64,000 nt of DNA from Nocardia brasiliensis (lineage in GTDB: Bacteria; Actinomycetota; Actinomycetes; Mycobacteriales; Mycobacteriaceae), in the NCBI RefSeq assembly GCF_011801125.1, contig NZ_CP046171.1, positions 2,790,001 to 2,854,000 of the forward strand. The letters run 5' to 3'. The number at the start of each line of letters is the position of its first letter. Within the stretch, counting starts at the first letter, position 1. Both the position numbers and the translations under genes were made by a program. Below are positions 22,273-31,393 of the stretch, one piece after another. The notes beneath the pieces were generated by a model, which made no database searches, was not told the origin of the DNA, and was given only the letters and a program-made list of their open reading frames with translations.

Positions 22273-23141
22273 CTGCCTACCTTATCGGCGGCGATCAGCA
22301 GGTATTGGAAGCTGCCCTCTTTGTACGCGGTCAGGAACGGCTGCTCCACGCCGGTCGCGAGCTCGGATTCGGTGCGCAGTTCCCAGTAGGGGATGGTGGC
22401 CGCGGTCAGGTCGGTGACCGCGATCGGCACCAGGCCGTTGTCGGCCATTGCGCGGAAGTACTCGCTGCGCGGATGGATCATGCAGCCGTAGTGCGCGTCG
22501 ATCCAGCTGACCGACGACGAGCGCCCGCCGGTGAGATCGTTGGAGCAGCCGGTGATGCAGACATAGCGGCCGCCCGGTTCCAACAGCCGGGCGAATTCGT
22601 GGAACAGCTCGAACAGATCGACGTACATCGTCGTCTCGTTCGTCCAGATGGCGCGTCTGGACCACGGCTCGAACCCGGTCTCGAGCATGTTCCGGAAATG
22701 GAACCGCACCTTCTCGGCGACGCCGCGCTGGGCGGCCTGCTCGTTGGCGAAGCGCACCTGATATTCGGAGATGGTGACCCCGTCGACCGCGCAGCCGAAC
22801 CGCTGGTTGGCCATGAAGCTCGTGCCGCCGCGGCCGGACCCGCCGTCCATCAGCCGGTCCCCGGGCCGGATGTCGCCGAGGTGGTCGAGCAGCAGGTCGG
22901 CCTGCGCGGTCTCCAACCGGTGCAGCTCCTTGACGATGCGTTCCTGCCTGTTCTCCTCCGGTCCGGTCAGTACGGACAGATCGGGCGCGCCGATGCCGTA
23001 GTGATGGTGGTAAAGCCCGTCCACCTCGCCGAGTTTCGTGTTGACCCGGTCGTCGTTGGGGTTGTTGTTCCAGTACGCGGCGACCGACTTCTGGTAGGTG
23101 GTGCGCAGCACGGCATCGGTGTGCGGATTGAGCGTGGTCAT
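22269..23141 (-). CDS. Geranyl diphosphate 2-C-methyltransferase
   Basis: SAM-dependent C-methyltransferase that turns geranyl diphosphate into 2-methylgeranyl diphosphate, the substrate of 2-methylisoborneol synthase. The 290-residue protein has the SAM loop MDGGSGRGGTSF at about residues 98-109 and the family segments VDGVTISEYQVRFANEQAA and ESMYVDL-like NETTMYVDLFELFHE. GAGGGG lies about 10 bases before the ATG. Identification rests on these motifs and the neighbouring synthase gene, a pairing known from Streptomyces. Confidence 0.93.
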   Translation of the reverse strand: MTTLNPHTDAVLRTTYQKSVAAYWNNNPNDDRVNTKLGEVDGLYHHHYGIGAPDLSVLTGPEENRQERIVKELHRLETAQADLLLDHLGDIRPGDRLMDGGSGRGGTSFMANQRFGCAVDGVTISEYQVRFANEQAAQRGVAEKVRFHFRNMLETGFEPWSRRAIWTNETTMYVDLFELFHEFARLLEPGGRYVCITGCSNDLTGGRSSSVSWIDAHYGCMIHPRSEYFRAMADNGLVPIAVTDLTAATIPYWELRTESELATGVEQPFLTAYKEGSFQYLLIAADKVGR

Positions 23142-23203
23142 GCGAGATCATCCCCTCTGGTCGCGGTAGGGCTCACAGTGCGGTACAGCGTTTTTCGGAT
23201 GTT

Positions 23204-24595
23204 TCAGGCGTCGTTGTAGCGCTTGCTGTCGGCATGCCAGGCGCGATTTCCGCCCATCCAGGCCCAGATGCCGCCGAGGAAGCGGCGCAGTTCGGGCGAG
23301 CCCGCGGCGGCCAGCGGCGCCGCCTCGGCCTCGAACCGGTGCACGAGTTCGTCGTGCACCTCGGCCGTGCGCAGCACGGCGTCGCGCCGGGAGCAGTTCT
23401 CCTCGGCCGCGAGGACCGTCGGCAGGTTGAACTCCCTACCGTTCGAAAGGTCCTCGCGCGCCATCGAATACAGATCGTTGACCATTTGGGAGGCGAGCGC
23501 CGCCGTGGTGACGACCCGGCGGACCCGCGGATCGGCGTATTCGGCGGCGGGTACCTCATAGCCGCCGACCGCGTCGGTCGGCGCCATGCACGGTAGGAAG
23601 CTGTGCGGTTGACGGTTGGTGAGGTACTCCCACACCGGAGGCATCCGTCCGGCGCCGCGCCAGCCCGCCTCCGCGCCGAGGGCGATGAACCATCCCGCGA
23701 TCTCGGTGCGCAGCCGGGCCAGCTGGGCGGCGGAGGCGTAGTGCCCCAGGTGCTCGAACGAGGTGCGGAACGCGCGCAGGATCGGGTCCGCCTCGAGTGC
23801 CTGTTCGAGCTGGGCCGCGTAGCGCACGGGTAGATGTACCGGATCCATTGCGGCCGCGGCTAGTTCGAGTCGCGGCCCCAGTTCGGCTTCGGCACTCGAC
23901 GGTGTGCCGTCGGGGGCTCGGTCGTCGGCGTCCTCCTCGCAGTAGTAGTCGTCCACCGACCACTCCGAGACCGCGCATTTGGCGGCCGCGAGCAATCGGT
24001 CCGGGTCGTCGCAGTCCGGGTGCGCCAGCATGATCAGGCGGCCGAAATCGGCGTTGTGCAACTCGTCGAGCCGTCCTTCGTAGAGCCCGATCGCCTTGGC
24101 CCACAGCACGATGCCGTCGTTGACGGCGGCGGCCAGCTCCGGGTCGTCGCGCAGCGGTGGCGGGCAGTACAGCGGCGGGATTCGGTCCTCGGTCACCGTG
24201 CGCCGCACCGACCCGGTGCCCAATCCGGTTGGACCGGAAGGGATCACGCCTCGCACCCGGTCCGCGAGCGGTGCGTCGGTGGTGGCGGCCGCGATCGCGC
24301 CGACGACCACCGGCGGTGCCGCACCGGTGGACGAGATGACGTCGGCCACGCTACGGCTGGTGCGCAGTCCCACGGTGCCGAGACCGGTAGGTCCGAGGAG
24401 TCGCAGCGGAGCTGCGCGCGAATCACCTTGCGCGAGAACCGGATCACCCATGTCCGGGGGAGTGGCCGGTGGTTCGGGAGCCCCGCGCGGCAGGACCTGC
24501 GGAGCCAGTGCGCCGAGGCCGGAGAGCAGCGCGGTGACGGCGGCGGCGACCTCGTGGGTGGCCGGCGGTGCCACGGCGCGGGAGAACACGGACAT
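23204..24595 (-). CDS. 2-Methylisoborneol synthase (class I terpene cyclase) with encapsulin-cargo N-terminus
   Basis: Cyclises 2-methylgeranyl diphosphate to the earthy odorant 2-methylisoborneol. The cyclase domain covers about residues 140-463: the aspartate-rich metal motif is DDYYCEED at 215-222 and the NSE-type triad is NDLYSMARE at 373-381. Residues 1-139 are Pro/Ala/Gly-rich and probably disordered, with a hydrophobic segment at 16-35 and a duplicated GPTGLGT motif at 68-74 and 121-127. This matches the known 2-MIB synthases whose disordered N-terminus directs them into a family 2B encapsulin. It begins 14 bases after the shell gene. Confidence 0.94.
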   Translation of the reverse strand: MSVFSRAVAPPATHEVAAAVTALLSGLGALAPQVLPRGAPEPPATPPDMGDPVLAQGDSRAAPLRLLGPTGLGTVGLRTSRSVADVISSTGAAPPVVVGAIAAATTDAPLADRVRGVIPSGPTGLGTGSVRRTVTEDRIPPLYCPPPLRDDPELAAAVNDGIVLWAKAIGLYEGRLDELHNADFGRLIMLAHPDCDDPDRLLAAAKCAVSEWSVDDYYCEEDADDRAPDGTPSSAEAELGPRLELAAAAMDPVHLPVRYAAQLEQALEADPILRAFRTSFEHLGHYASAAQLARLRTEIAGWFIALGAEAGWRGAGRMPPVWEYLTNRQPHSFLPCMAPTDAVGGYEVPAAEYADPRVRRVVTTAALASQMVNDLYSMAREDLSNGREFNLPTVLAAEENCSRRDAVLRTAEVHDELVHRFEAEAAPLAAAGSPELRRFLGGIWAWMGGNRAWHADSKRYNDA

Positions 24596-24609
24596 CGCTC
24601 ATCACCCCG

Positions 24610-26016
24610 TCAGTCGGCGCGCCGGGCGACTAGGACGTTGTCGAGTATGCCGAGTGCGTCGGGTACGAGGACGGCTGCGGAGTAGTAGCAGCTGACGAGG
24701 TAGGAGATGATGGATTGGTCGTCGATGCCTTTGAATCGTATGTTGAGGCTTGGTTCGTATTCGTCGGGTATGCCGGTTTGGTGTAGTCCGATGACGCCTT
24801 GGTCTTTTTCGCCGGTGCGCATGGCGAGGATGGAGGTGGTGGCGGTGTCGGTGACGGGGATTTTGCCGCAGGGGAGGATGGGTACGCCTCGCCAGGCGGG
24901 TACGCGGTGGCCGTCGATGTGGATGGGGTCGGGGTAGAGGCCGCGTTTGCTGCATTCGCGGCCGAAGGCGGCGATGGCTTTGGGGTGTGCGAGGAAGAGT
25001 TTGGTGCTGCGGCGCATGCTGAGTAGTTCGTCCATGTCGTCGGGGGTGGGTGGGCCGGATTCGGTGGTGATGCGTTGTTTGAGGTCGCAGTTGTGGAGTA
25101 GGCCGAAGTCGGGGTTGTTGACGAGGTCGTTTTCGCGGCGTTCGTAGAGGGCTTCGATGGTGAGTCGGAGTTGTTGTTCGATTTGGTTCATGGGGTCGTT
25201 GAACAGGTCGGCGACTCTGGTGTGTACGCGTAGCACGCTTTGCGCCAGACTCAACTCGTACTGCCGCGGCGTCGTCTCGTAGTCGACGAAGGTGCCGGTG
25301 AGCAGTGGTTCCCCGCTGTGCCCCGAGGCGACCTCGATATCGGCCTCGCCCTTGGCGTTCTGCGGCCGCGCGGACGCGGCGGCGGCGCGTTGCAGTTGCC
25401 TGCGCAGCTCGGGCGCGTTCTCGGCTACCTCTTGGGCGGCCTGGCGGGAAAGTACGAGAACCGTGGTCCGGGTGACGGTCTTGACGGTGGCGGGCCAAAT
25501 GGCATCCGGGTCGGTAAGCGTTTGTTCGCCGAAGAAATCGCCGCCCGCCAGCATGCCGAGTTTGGTCTGCTCGCCGTATTCACCGGAGCCGAGTTTGCTC
25601 AGTTTTCCGTGCACGATGAGCACGACCTGATGCATCGGATTACCGAATTCAGCGACGACGGTGCCGGGAGCCAGGTCGCGCTGCTCGAATCGTTCGGCGA
25701 GGCCGGCCAGCACCTCCTCGTCGGCGAAATCGTGCAGCGGTGGGAGTTCGCGGAGTTCCAAAGGGATCACGCGTGCCCGTGACCCGTCGACGCTGAATTC
25801 CACCTCGCCGTTGCCGAGGGTATGGGTGAGCCGCCGGTTGACCCGGTACACACCGCCGTTGACCTGCGTCCATGGCAGCATGCGGGTCAGCCAGCGCGAG
25901 CTGATGCCCTGCATCTGCGGTTCGGACTTGGTGGTGTGCGCCAGATTGGCGGCGGCGGAGGTGCTGAGGCTCTTGCGGACGTTGTTTTCCGCGTGGACTG
26001 GCATTTCGATGGTCAT
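24610..26016 (-). CDS. Family 2B encapsulin shell protein with cyclic-nucleotide-binding domain (EshA-like)
   Basis: A 468-residue HK97-fold shell protein that assembles an icosahedral protein compartment. Order: N-terminal arm and start of the fold (1-90, with [22 protein letters not shown]), an inserted cyclic-nucleotide-binding domain (about 93-210, cassette-like [21 protein letters not shown]), then the rest of the HK97 fold (235-468, [17 protein letters not shown] and [18 protein letters not shown]). Older annotation would call it a Crp/Fnr regulator, but no helix-turn-helix follows the nucleotide domain. GGGGAGG is a strong ribosome site. Codon use changes abruptly near residue 260: after it all seven Lys codons are AAA and Gln codons are CAA. 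Cargo is the synthase encoded next. Confidence 0.93.
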   Translation of the reverse strand: MTIEMPVHAENNVRKSLSTSAAANLAHTTKSEPQMQGISSRWLTRMLPWTQVNGGVYRVNRRLTHTLGNGEVEFSVDGSRARVIPLELRELPPLHDFADEEVLAGLAERFEQRDLAPGTVVAEFGNPMHQVVLIVHGKLSKLGSGEYGEQTKLGMLAGGDFFGEQTLTDPDAIWPATVKTVTRTTVLVLSRQAAQEVAENAPELRRQLQRAAAASARPQNAKGEADIEVASGHSGEPLLTGTFVDYETTPRQYELSLAQSVLRVHTRVADLFNDPMNQIEQQLRLTIEALYERRENDLVNNPDFGLLHNCDLKQRITTESGPPTPDDMDELLSMRRSTKLFLAHPKAIAAFGRECSKRGLYPDPIHIDGHRVPAWRGVPILPCGKIPVTDTATTSILAMRTGEKDQGVIGLHQTGIPDEYEPSLNIRFKGIDDQSIISYLVSCYYSAAVLVPDALGILDNVLVARRAD

Positions 26017-26501
26017 GCGTGGTCCTCCCCGAGAGATAGGGCACCGATACGATGAGCGCGAAACGGCTTTACTGCACCACGAATAGGCGGGCAGGAAACC
26101 CGCGAAACTGGATTGATCGAGCGAAATGTCTTACACGACAGTGTGTTCCAGACGGCACGAGTTTAGTCCCGGCGGTGCGGCCCGCGCAGCGAAATATCGC
26201 AGATGTCCGTGCCGCGGCGCGGATGGTCACGACACGCGAGCGATCGAAACAACGCCGGATAACGGTGTGCGCGCGAACGGTGAATCGGCGGACAGCGGGC
26301 CCGCCGATAGCTACCCTCCCGCACCGCGACCGAGCCCGCGCGGACATGGATCGGGTCACAGCAGCCACATAATGGACACGTGATGTGGGAAGCTCGACTG
26401 AACATGTTGTCGGCGTACTTCTCGGGGACCGGAAGGGACTCCTTTTCGGCGGAGTGCGCCGATCTTGTGTGCCACGTTCTAGGGTAGGGCCAGGAGCGAT
26501 T
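26017..26501. other. Divergent regulatory region between the encapsulin operon and the fused hydrolase/ligase gene
   Basis: This 485-base region has no supported gene and is less GC-rich than its flanks. It must carry the promoter of the encapsulin operon and of the plus-strand gene. CATAAT at 26368-26373 is a possible -10 element and is enclosed by the inverted repeat CCACAT (26365-26370)/ATGTGG (26383-26388), which could be an operator. These are pattern-only suggestions. Confidence 0.35.
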
Positions 26502-29495
26502 GTGAAGTTCAGCGCGAAGGATTTGGTCGGGTCGGTGCAGCGGTTGATGGCGACCGCGCAGAACGGCCTCGAGGTCATCCGCTTCGGCGGGTTGACCCAT
26601 GATGTCGAGTCGTCCCCCTTCGAGGTGGTCGAGCGCAGGCGCATGTACCGATTGCGGCACTACTTCCCCGACGACACCACCCCGGACCGGCCGGTCGTAT
26701 TGCTCGTGCCACCGCTGATGGTGAACGCCGACATCTGGGACGTCAACGCGGAGGACGGTGCCGTCGGCATCCTGCATCGCGGCGGAATCGATTGCTGGGT
26801 GGTCGATTTCGGTTCCCCCGCGAAGGAGGAGGGCGGCTGGGAGCGCGATCTCGCCGACCACGTGCTCGCGGTGAGCAGCGCGATCGACGCGGTGACCGAG
26901 GCGACCGGCAGCAGCGTGCACCTGATGGGGTACTCCCAGGGCGGCATGTTCGCCTACCAGGTCGCCGCTTACCGGTACGGCAAGGGCGTGCAGAGCATCG
27001 TGACCTTCGGCAGTCCGGTCGACATCGTCGCGGGCATGCCGTTCGGGCTGCCCTACGGGATGGTCTCCGACGTCGCTGATTTCCTGGCCGATCATGTCGT
27101 GACCCGCCTGCCGATCACCGATTCGATGGTGCGGATCGGCTTCCAGATGCTCGACCCGATGAAGACGGCCAAGGCCAGAATCGACTTCCTGCGCCAGCTG
27201 CACGACCGGGAGGCGCTGCTGCCGAAGGAGCGGCAGCGCCGGTTCCTCAACAGCGACGGCTGGGTCGGCTATGCCGGGCCCGCCGCCGCGGATCTGCTCA
27301 AGCAGTTCGTCGCGCACAACCGGTTGATGTTGGGCGGCTTCGTGATTCGCGACCATCCGGTCTCGCTGGCGGAGCTGAAGTGCCCGATCCTCGCGTTCGT
27401 CGGGGAGGTGGACGACATCGGTCAGCCCGGTGCGGTGCGCGGCATCGTGCGCGCCGCGCCGAACGCGGAGGTCTACGAGGCCACGCTGGTCGCCGGGCAT
27501 TTCGGTCTGGTCGCGGGCAGCACCGCGACCAACCACACCTGGCCGCTGGTGCGGCAGTGGGTCGACTGGCTCGAACGAGATACCTTGCTGCCGCCGGAGA
27601 TCCATCCGATGGTCGATCAGGTCGAGACCAACCGGCCGCGTTCGGCGGCCACCCGCGTGGTGCACACCGCTGCCTCGCTGGCCGAGGCGGGCGCTGGCGT
27701 CGGCAAGGCACTGGAGGGCATCGCGAACAACACTGTGCGCGGCTCGGTGGAGCTGGCGGGGGAGGCCGCGCGGGCGTTGCCCCGGCTGACCCGCCTCGGC
27801 ATGATCCAGCCGCACACCAGGATCTCGCTCGGCAGGCTGATCGCCGAGCAGGGCAGGCGGGCGCCGCTGAAGGACCTGTTCCTCTTCGATGATCGGGTGC
27901 ACACCAACGCCGCGGTCAACGTGCGCATCGACAACGTGGTGCGCGGGCTCATCTCGGTCGGCATCCGGCCGGCGATGCGGGTCGGTGTGATCATGGAGAC
28001 CCGCCCGAGCGCGCTGGCGACGGTCGCCGCGCTGTCGCGGCTCGGCGCCGTGGCGGTCTTGCTCGCGCCGGGCAGTGAACTCGTTCGCGCGCTGGAGCTC
28101 ACCGGCGTCGACACGGTCGTCGCGGACCCGGAGAACCTGCGGCACGCGGCCGAGACCGGCGCCAGGGTGCTGGTGCTCGGCGGTGGCGACGCGAGGCAAC
28201 TCGATCTGCCCGCCAACGGCCGGGTGATCGACCTCGAGCAGATCGATCCGGCGCAGGTGAAGCTGCCCGGCTGGTACCGGCCCGACCCGGGGCTCGCCCG
28301 CGAGCTCGCGTTCGTGCTCGTCACCGGCACCGGCGACCGGCTGGAGACCAAGTACATCACCAACCATCGCTGGGCGCTGTCGGCCTTCGGCACCGCGACC
28401 ACCGCCGACCTGAACCGCAGGGACACGGTGTACTGCCTTGCGCCGCTGCATCATTCGTCGGGCCTGCTGGTCAGCCTCGGCGGCGCGATCGCGGGCGGCA
28501 GCCGGATCGCGCTGGCCAGGTCGCTGGACCCGGCCCGGTTCGCCGAAGAGGTGCACCGCTACGGCGTCACGGTGGTCACCTACACCTGGACCATGATGCG
28601 CGACATCCTCGACGCCGAGGTGTTCCCCACCGGGCCGTATTCACCCACCCCGTCGGCTTCGCCGACTGCCAACCCCCAGTGGCACCCGATCCGGCTTTTC
28701 ATCGGCTCCGGAATGCCCGCCGGTTTGTGGCGGCGCACGGCCGAACAGTTCGAACCGGCGCGGGTGGTGGAGTTCTATGCCTCCATCGAGGGCGACGTGG
28801 TGCTGGCCAACGTCAAGGGCGCGAAGCGCGGCTGCAAGGGCAGGCCGGTGCCGGGCACCGCTCGGGTGGAGCTGGTCGCCTACGACCCGGTCACCGAGGA
28901 GATCCAGACCGACGAGGCCGGTTACGCTCGTCGCTGCGCGGACAACGAGGTCGGCCTGCTGATCGGCAAGGCGACCGAGGGCGTCGACATCTCCGCGGGC
29001 GGGCTGCGCGGTGTCTTCGCGCCCGGTGACTCGTGGATGCCGACGGAGAATCTGTTCCGGCGCGACGCCGACGGCGACTACTGGCTGATCGACCGCAAGG
29101 ACACCGTCATCCACACCCGGCGGGGACCGGTGTTCGGCCAGCCGATCGTGGACGTGCTCAACGACATCACCGCGGTGGACATGGAGGTCGCGTACGGTTT
29201 GGCGGTCGGAGACCACTGCATCGCCGTCGCGGCGGTGTGCGTGCGCAAGGGATTGCGCCTGGAACCCAAGGACGTGACCGAGGCGCTGCGCGCCCTCGAC
29301 CCGGACCAGCGGCCCGACGTGGTCTACGTGGTGGACGAGATCGCGCGCAGCGCCTCCTACCGCCCGTCCACCCGGGCGGTGCAGGCGGCGGGCCGACCCG
29401 AGCCGGGCCCGGACACCTGGTGGTACAACCGCGCCTCCGACGCCTACGAGATCCTCACCGAACAGGACGCGGCCGCGGTGCTCGGCGACCGATAG
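26502..29495 (+). CDS. Fused alpha/beta hydrolase-acyl-CoA ligase (Rv1683 type)
   Basis: A 997-residue two-domain enzyme. Residues 1 to about 370 are a PhaC-like alpha/beta hydrolase with nucleophile elbow GYSQGG (143-148, Ser145); about 430-990 are an AMP-forming adenylation domain, with VTGTGDRLETKYITNHRW around the ATP loop and WLIDRKDTVIH near the C-terminus. The mycobacterial homologue Rv1683 is of nearly the same length and is annotated as a bifunctional acyl-CoA synthetase/lipase linked to triacylglycerol metabolism. The GTG with AGGAG six bases upstream is chosen; 39 upstream codons in frame lack similarity. It probably handles storage or envelope lipids. Confidence 0.9.
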   Translation: MKFSAKDLVGSVQRLMATAQNGLEVIRFGGLTHDVESSPFEVVERRRMYRLRHYFPDDTTPDRPVVLLVPPLMVNADIWDVNAEDGAVGILHRGGIDCWVVDFGSPAKEEGGWERDLADHVLAVSSAIDAVTEATGSSVHLMGYSQGGMFAYQVAAYRYGKGVQSIVTFGSPVDIVAGMPFGLPYGMVSDVADFLADHVVTRLPITDSMVRIGFQMLDPMKTAKARIDFLRQLHDREALLPKERQRRFLNSDGWVGYAGPAAADLLKQFVAHNRLMLGGFVIRDHPVSLAELKCPILAFVGEVDDIGQPGAVRGIVRAAPNAEVYEATLVAGHFGLVAGSTATNHTWPLVRQWVDWLERDTLLPPEIHPMVDQVETNRPRSAATRVVHTAASLAEAGAGVGKALEGIANNTVRGSVELAGEAARALPRLTRLGMIQPHTRISLGRLIAEQGRRAPLKDLFLFDDRVHTNAAVNVRIDNVVRGLISVGIRPAMRVGVIMETRPSALATVAALSRLGAVAVLLAPGSELVRALELTGVDTVVADPENLRHAAETGARVLVLGGGDARQLDLPANGRVIDLEQIDPAQVKLPGWYRPDPGLARELAFVLVTGTGDRLETKYITNHRWALSAFGTATTADLNRRDTVYCLAPLHHSSGLLVSLGGAIAGGSRIALARSLDPARFAEEVHRYGVTVVTYTWTMMRDILDAEVFPTGPYSPTPSASPTANPQWHPIRLFIGSGMPAGLWRRTAEQFEPARVVEFYASIEGDVVLANVKGAKRGCKGRPVPGTARVELVAYDPVTEEIQTDEAGYARRCADNEVGLLIGKATEGVDISAGGLRGVFAPGDSWMPTENLFRRDADGDYWLIDRKDTVIHTRRGPVFGQPIVDVLNDITAVDMEVAYGLAVGDHCIAVAAVCVRKGLRLEPKDVTEALRALDPDQRPDVVYVVDEIARSASYRPSTRAVQAAGRPEPGPDTWWYNRASDAYEILTEQDAAAVLGDR

Positions 29496-29611
29496 CCGTT
29501 CGCGCGCCGCCGAATTCACCAGCTCGAACCGCCCGCATGTGCGTGCGGCGGCCGCGCGCCGTAGCATCCCACGCTGACGTTGCTGTCCGATTCTGTCCCC
29601 AGGGGTATTTG

Positions 29612-30211
29612 GTGCGATCGAGCCTGATCTATCGCAACGCCACCGTCTACGAGTTGCTGATGCGCGCGCTGTACGGGCGGCACTACGCCGCCCGGTATCG
29701 CGCCGTCGCGGAGCTCGTGCCGGCCGGCGCGAGCGTGGTCGATCTGTGCTGCGGTCCGGCGACCCTGTACACCCGGTATCTGCGGCAGAAGTCGGTCGAG
29801 TACACCGGGTTGGATCGCAACGACGGATTCGTCGCCGCACTCACCGCGGCCGGTGGGCAGGGACAGGTCTGGAACCTGAATTCCGCCGCGCCGCTGCCCG
29901 CGGCGGACTATGTGCTCATGCAGGCCAGCCTCTATCACTTCCTGCCCGACCCCGCGCCGGTGCTCGAGCGCATGCTGGCCGCGGCGCGCGAACAGGTGAT
30001 CATCGCCGAACCCGTGCGCAACCTGGCCAGCAGCGACAACCGGGTGCTCGCGCTGCTCGGGCAGCGTTTCACCGACGCGGGCGACGGCGCGCAGGCGCAC
30101 CGGTTCACCGAGGCGACCCTCGATGAGTTCCTCGGGCGCTACCCGGACCGCCTCGCCCAGCGGTCACTCATCGCGGGCGGGCGCGAAAAGCTGTACGTGC
30201 TCAACGCTTGA
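29612..30211 (+). CDS. Class I SAM-dependent methyltransferase
   Basis: A 199-residue methyltransferase: SAM loop VVDLCCGPATLYTRYL (motif I), EYTGLDRNDGF with the acidic ribose contact, and LMQASLYHFLPDP as motif IV. AGGGGT precedes the GTG by 7 bases; a TTG one codon earlier is an alternative. Substrate unknown. It is convergent with the sugar aminotransferase gene of the glycan island and may belong with it, though nothing in the sequence proves this. Confidence 0.82.
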   Translation: MRSSLIYRNATVYELLMRALYGRHYAARYRAVAELVPAGASVVDLCCGPATLYTRYLRQKSVEYTGLDRNDGFVAALTAAGGQGQVWNLNSAAPLPAADYVLMQASLYHFLPDPAPVLERMLAAAREQVIIAEPVRNLASSDNRVLALLGQRFTDAGDGAQAHRFTEATLDEFLGRYPDRLAQRSLIAGGREKLYVLNA

Positions 30212-30213
30212 GC

Positions 30214-30250
30214 CCGGCCGCCAAGCGCCGCCACGGTGCGGGGCGGCCGG
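30214..30250. terminator. Bidirectional terminator hairpin
   Basis: Perfect 9-bp inverted repeat CCGGCCGCC/GGCGGCCGG with a 19-base loop, filling the 42-base gap between convergent genes. Confidence 0.55.
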
Positions 30251-30253
30251 TCG

Positions 30254-31393
30254 TCAGACGGTGAATTCGGTGATCGCCTCGACCACGCGCGCGATCTGCT
30301 CGTCGGTGAGGTCGGGCCAGAGCGGCAGGCGCACAACGGTTCCGGAGAACTGCGCGGTGCGCACGCACGGATACGGGGTGCGCCCGAGCTTCAGCCCGGC
30401 CGGGCTGGAATCCAGCGGCACGTAATGGAACGGTGCCACGATGCCCTTGCCGCGCAGGTGGGTGATCAGGTCGTCGCGGCGGTCCTCGTTCGGCGTGCGC
30501 AGGTAGTAGAGGTGCGCGGTGTGCTCGCGGTCGGCGGGCACGGTCATCAGCCGAACGTCGTTGCGGGCGGCCCACTCCGGGAGCGCGGCGGCGTAGGCGT
30601 CCCACACCCGGTGCCGCCCGGCCTGGATGGTGGCGAACTCGTCGAGCTGGGCGTCGAGCACGGCGGCGTTGAGCTCACTGGGCAGGTAGCTGGAGCCGAT
30701 GTCCTGCCAGGAGTACTTGTCCACCGCGCCGCGCAGGAACCGGGCCCGGTCGGTGCCCTTTTCCCGGATGATCTCCGCCCGCGCCATCAGGATCTCGTCG
30801 GTGAGCAGCAGCGCGCCGCCCTCACCGCAGTGCACGTTCTTGGTGTCGTGGAAGCTGAGCGTGCCGAGCGCGCCGAGGGTGCCGAGCGCGCGCCCGCGCC
30901 AGCGGCCGCCGAGCCCGTGCGCGTTGTCCTCCACGATGGCGAAGCCGTGCGCGTTGGCCAGCTCGAGCAGCCGTTCCATGTCCGCGGCGACACCGCCGTA
31001 GTGGATGACGACGACGGCCTTGGTGCGCTCGGTGAGCGCGGCCGCCACCGATTCCGGATCGAGATTGCCGGTGTCCGGATCGATGTCGGCGAACACGCAG
31101 GTCGCCCCGCGCAGCGCCATCGCGGTCGCGGTCGAGGTGAAGGCGAAGCTCGGGACGATCACCTCGTCGTCGGGGCCGAGTTCCAGCAGCAGGCCCGCCA
31201 TCTCCAGCGCGGAGGTGCACGAGGTGGTGAGCAGCGCGTGCGGCGCCTCGGTGATGGTCTTCAGCTTCGCGGTCGCCGACGCGGTGAACGGACCGTCGCC
31301 GTGGCTGTGATCGGAGCCGAGCACGGTCTCCAGGTTGGCCAGTTCGCGGCGGGCCCGGAACGGGCGGCTGAAGATGATGCGGTCAGTGGTCAA
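30254..31393 (-). CDS. dTDP-4-amino-4,6-dideoxyhexose transaminase (WecE/RffA-like)
   Basis: A 379-residue PLP enzyme of the DegT/DnrJ/EryC1 sugar aminotransferase family. The PLP lysine lies in SFHDTKNVHCGEGG, and IVEDNAHGLGG carries the pyridine-contacting Asp; EVIVPSFAFTSTATAMALRGA and FSRPFRARRE are typical of the WecE/RffA branch, which makes dTDP-4-amino-4,6-dideoxygalactose. The start is TTG, supported by AGGGGG ten bases upstream and the lack of another in-frame start nearby. It overlaps the glycosyltransferase gene by 11 bases, so both are co-expressed for an amino-sugar-containing envelope glycan. Confidence 0.88.
   Translation of the reverse strand: MTTDRIIFSRPFRARRELANLETVLGSDHSHGDGPFTASATAKLKTITEAPHALLTTSCTSALEMAGLLLELGPDDEVIVPSFAFTSTATAMALRGATCVFADIDPDTGNLDPESVAAALTERTKAVVVIHYGGVAADMERLLELANAHGFAIVEDNAHGLGGRWRGRALGTLGALGTLSFHDTKNVHCGEGGALLLTDEILMARAEIIREKGTDRARFLRGAVDKYSWQDIGSSYLPSELNAAVLDAQLDEFATIQAGRHRVWDAYAAALPEWAARNDVRLMTVPADREHTAHLYYLRTPNEDRRDDLITHLRGKGIVAPFHYVPLDSSPAGLKLGRTPYPCVRTAQFSGTVVRLPLWPDLTDEQIARVVEAITEFTV

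Noticed and set aside
24610-26016. Crp/Fnr transcription factor annotation
   Set aside because: The nucleotide-binding domain is an insertion and no helix-turn-helix follows; the flanking parts fit a family 2B encapsulin beside its cargo gene.
26163-28556. Long minus-strand open frame opposite the fused hydrolase/ligase gene
   Set aside because: Antisense shadow of a clearly recognised enzyme; no start context or motifs.
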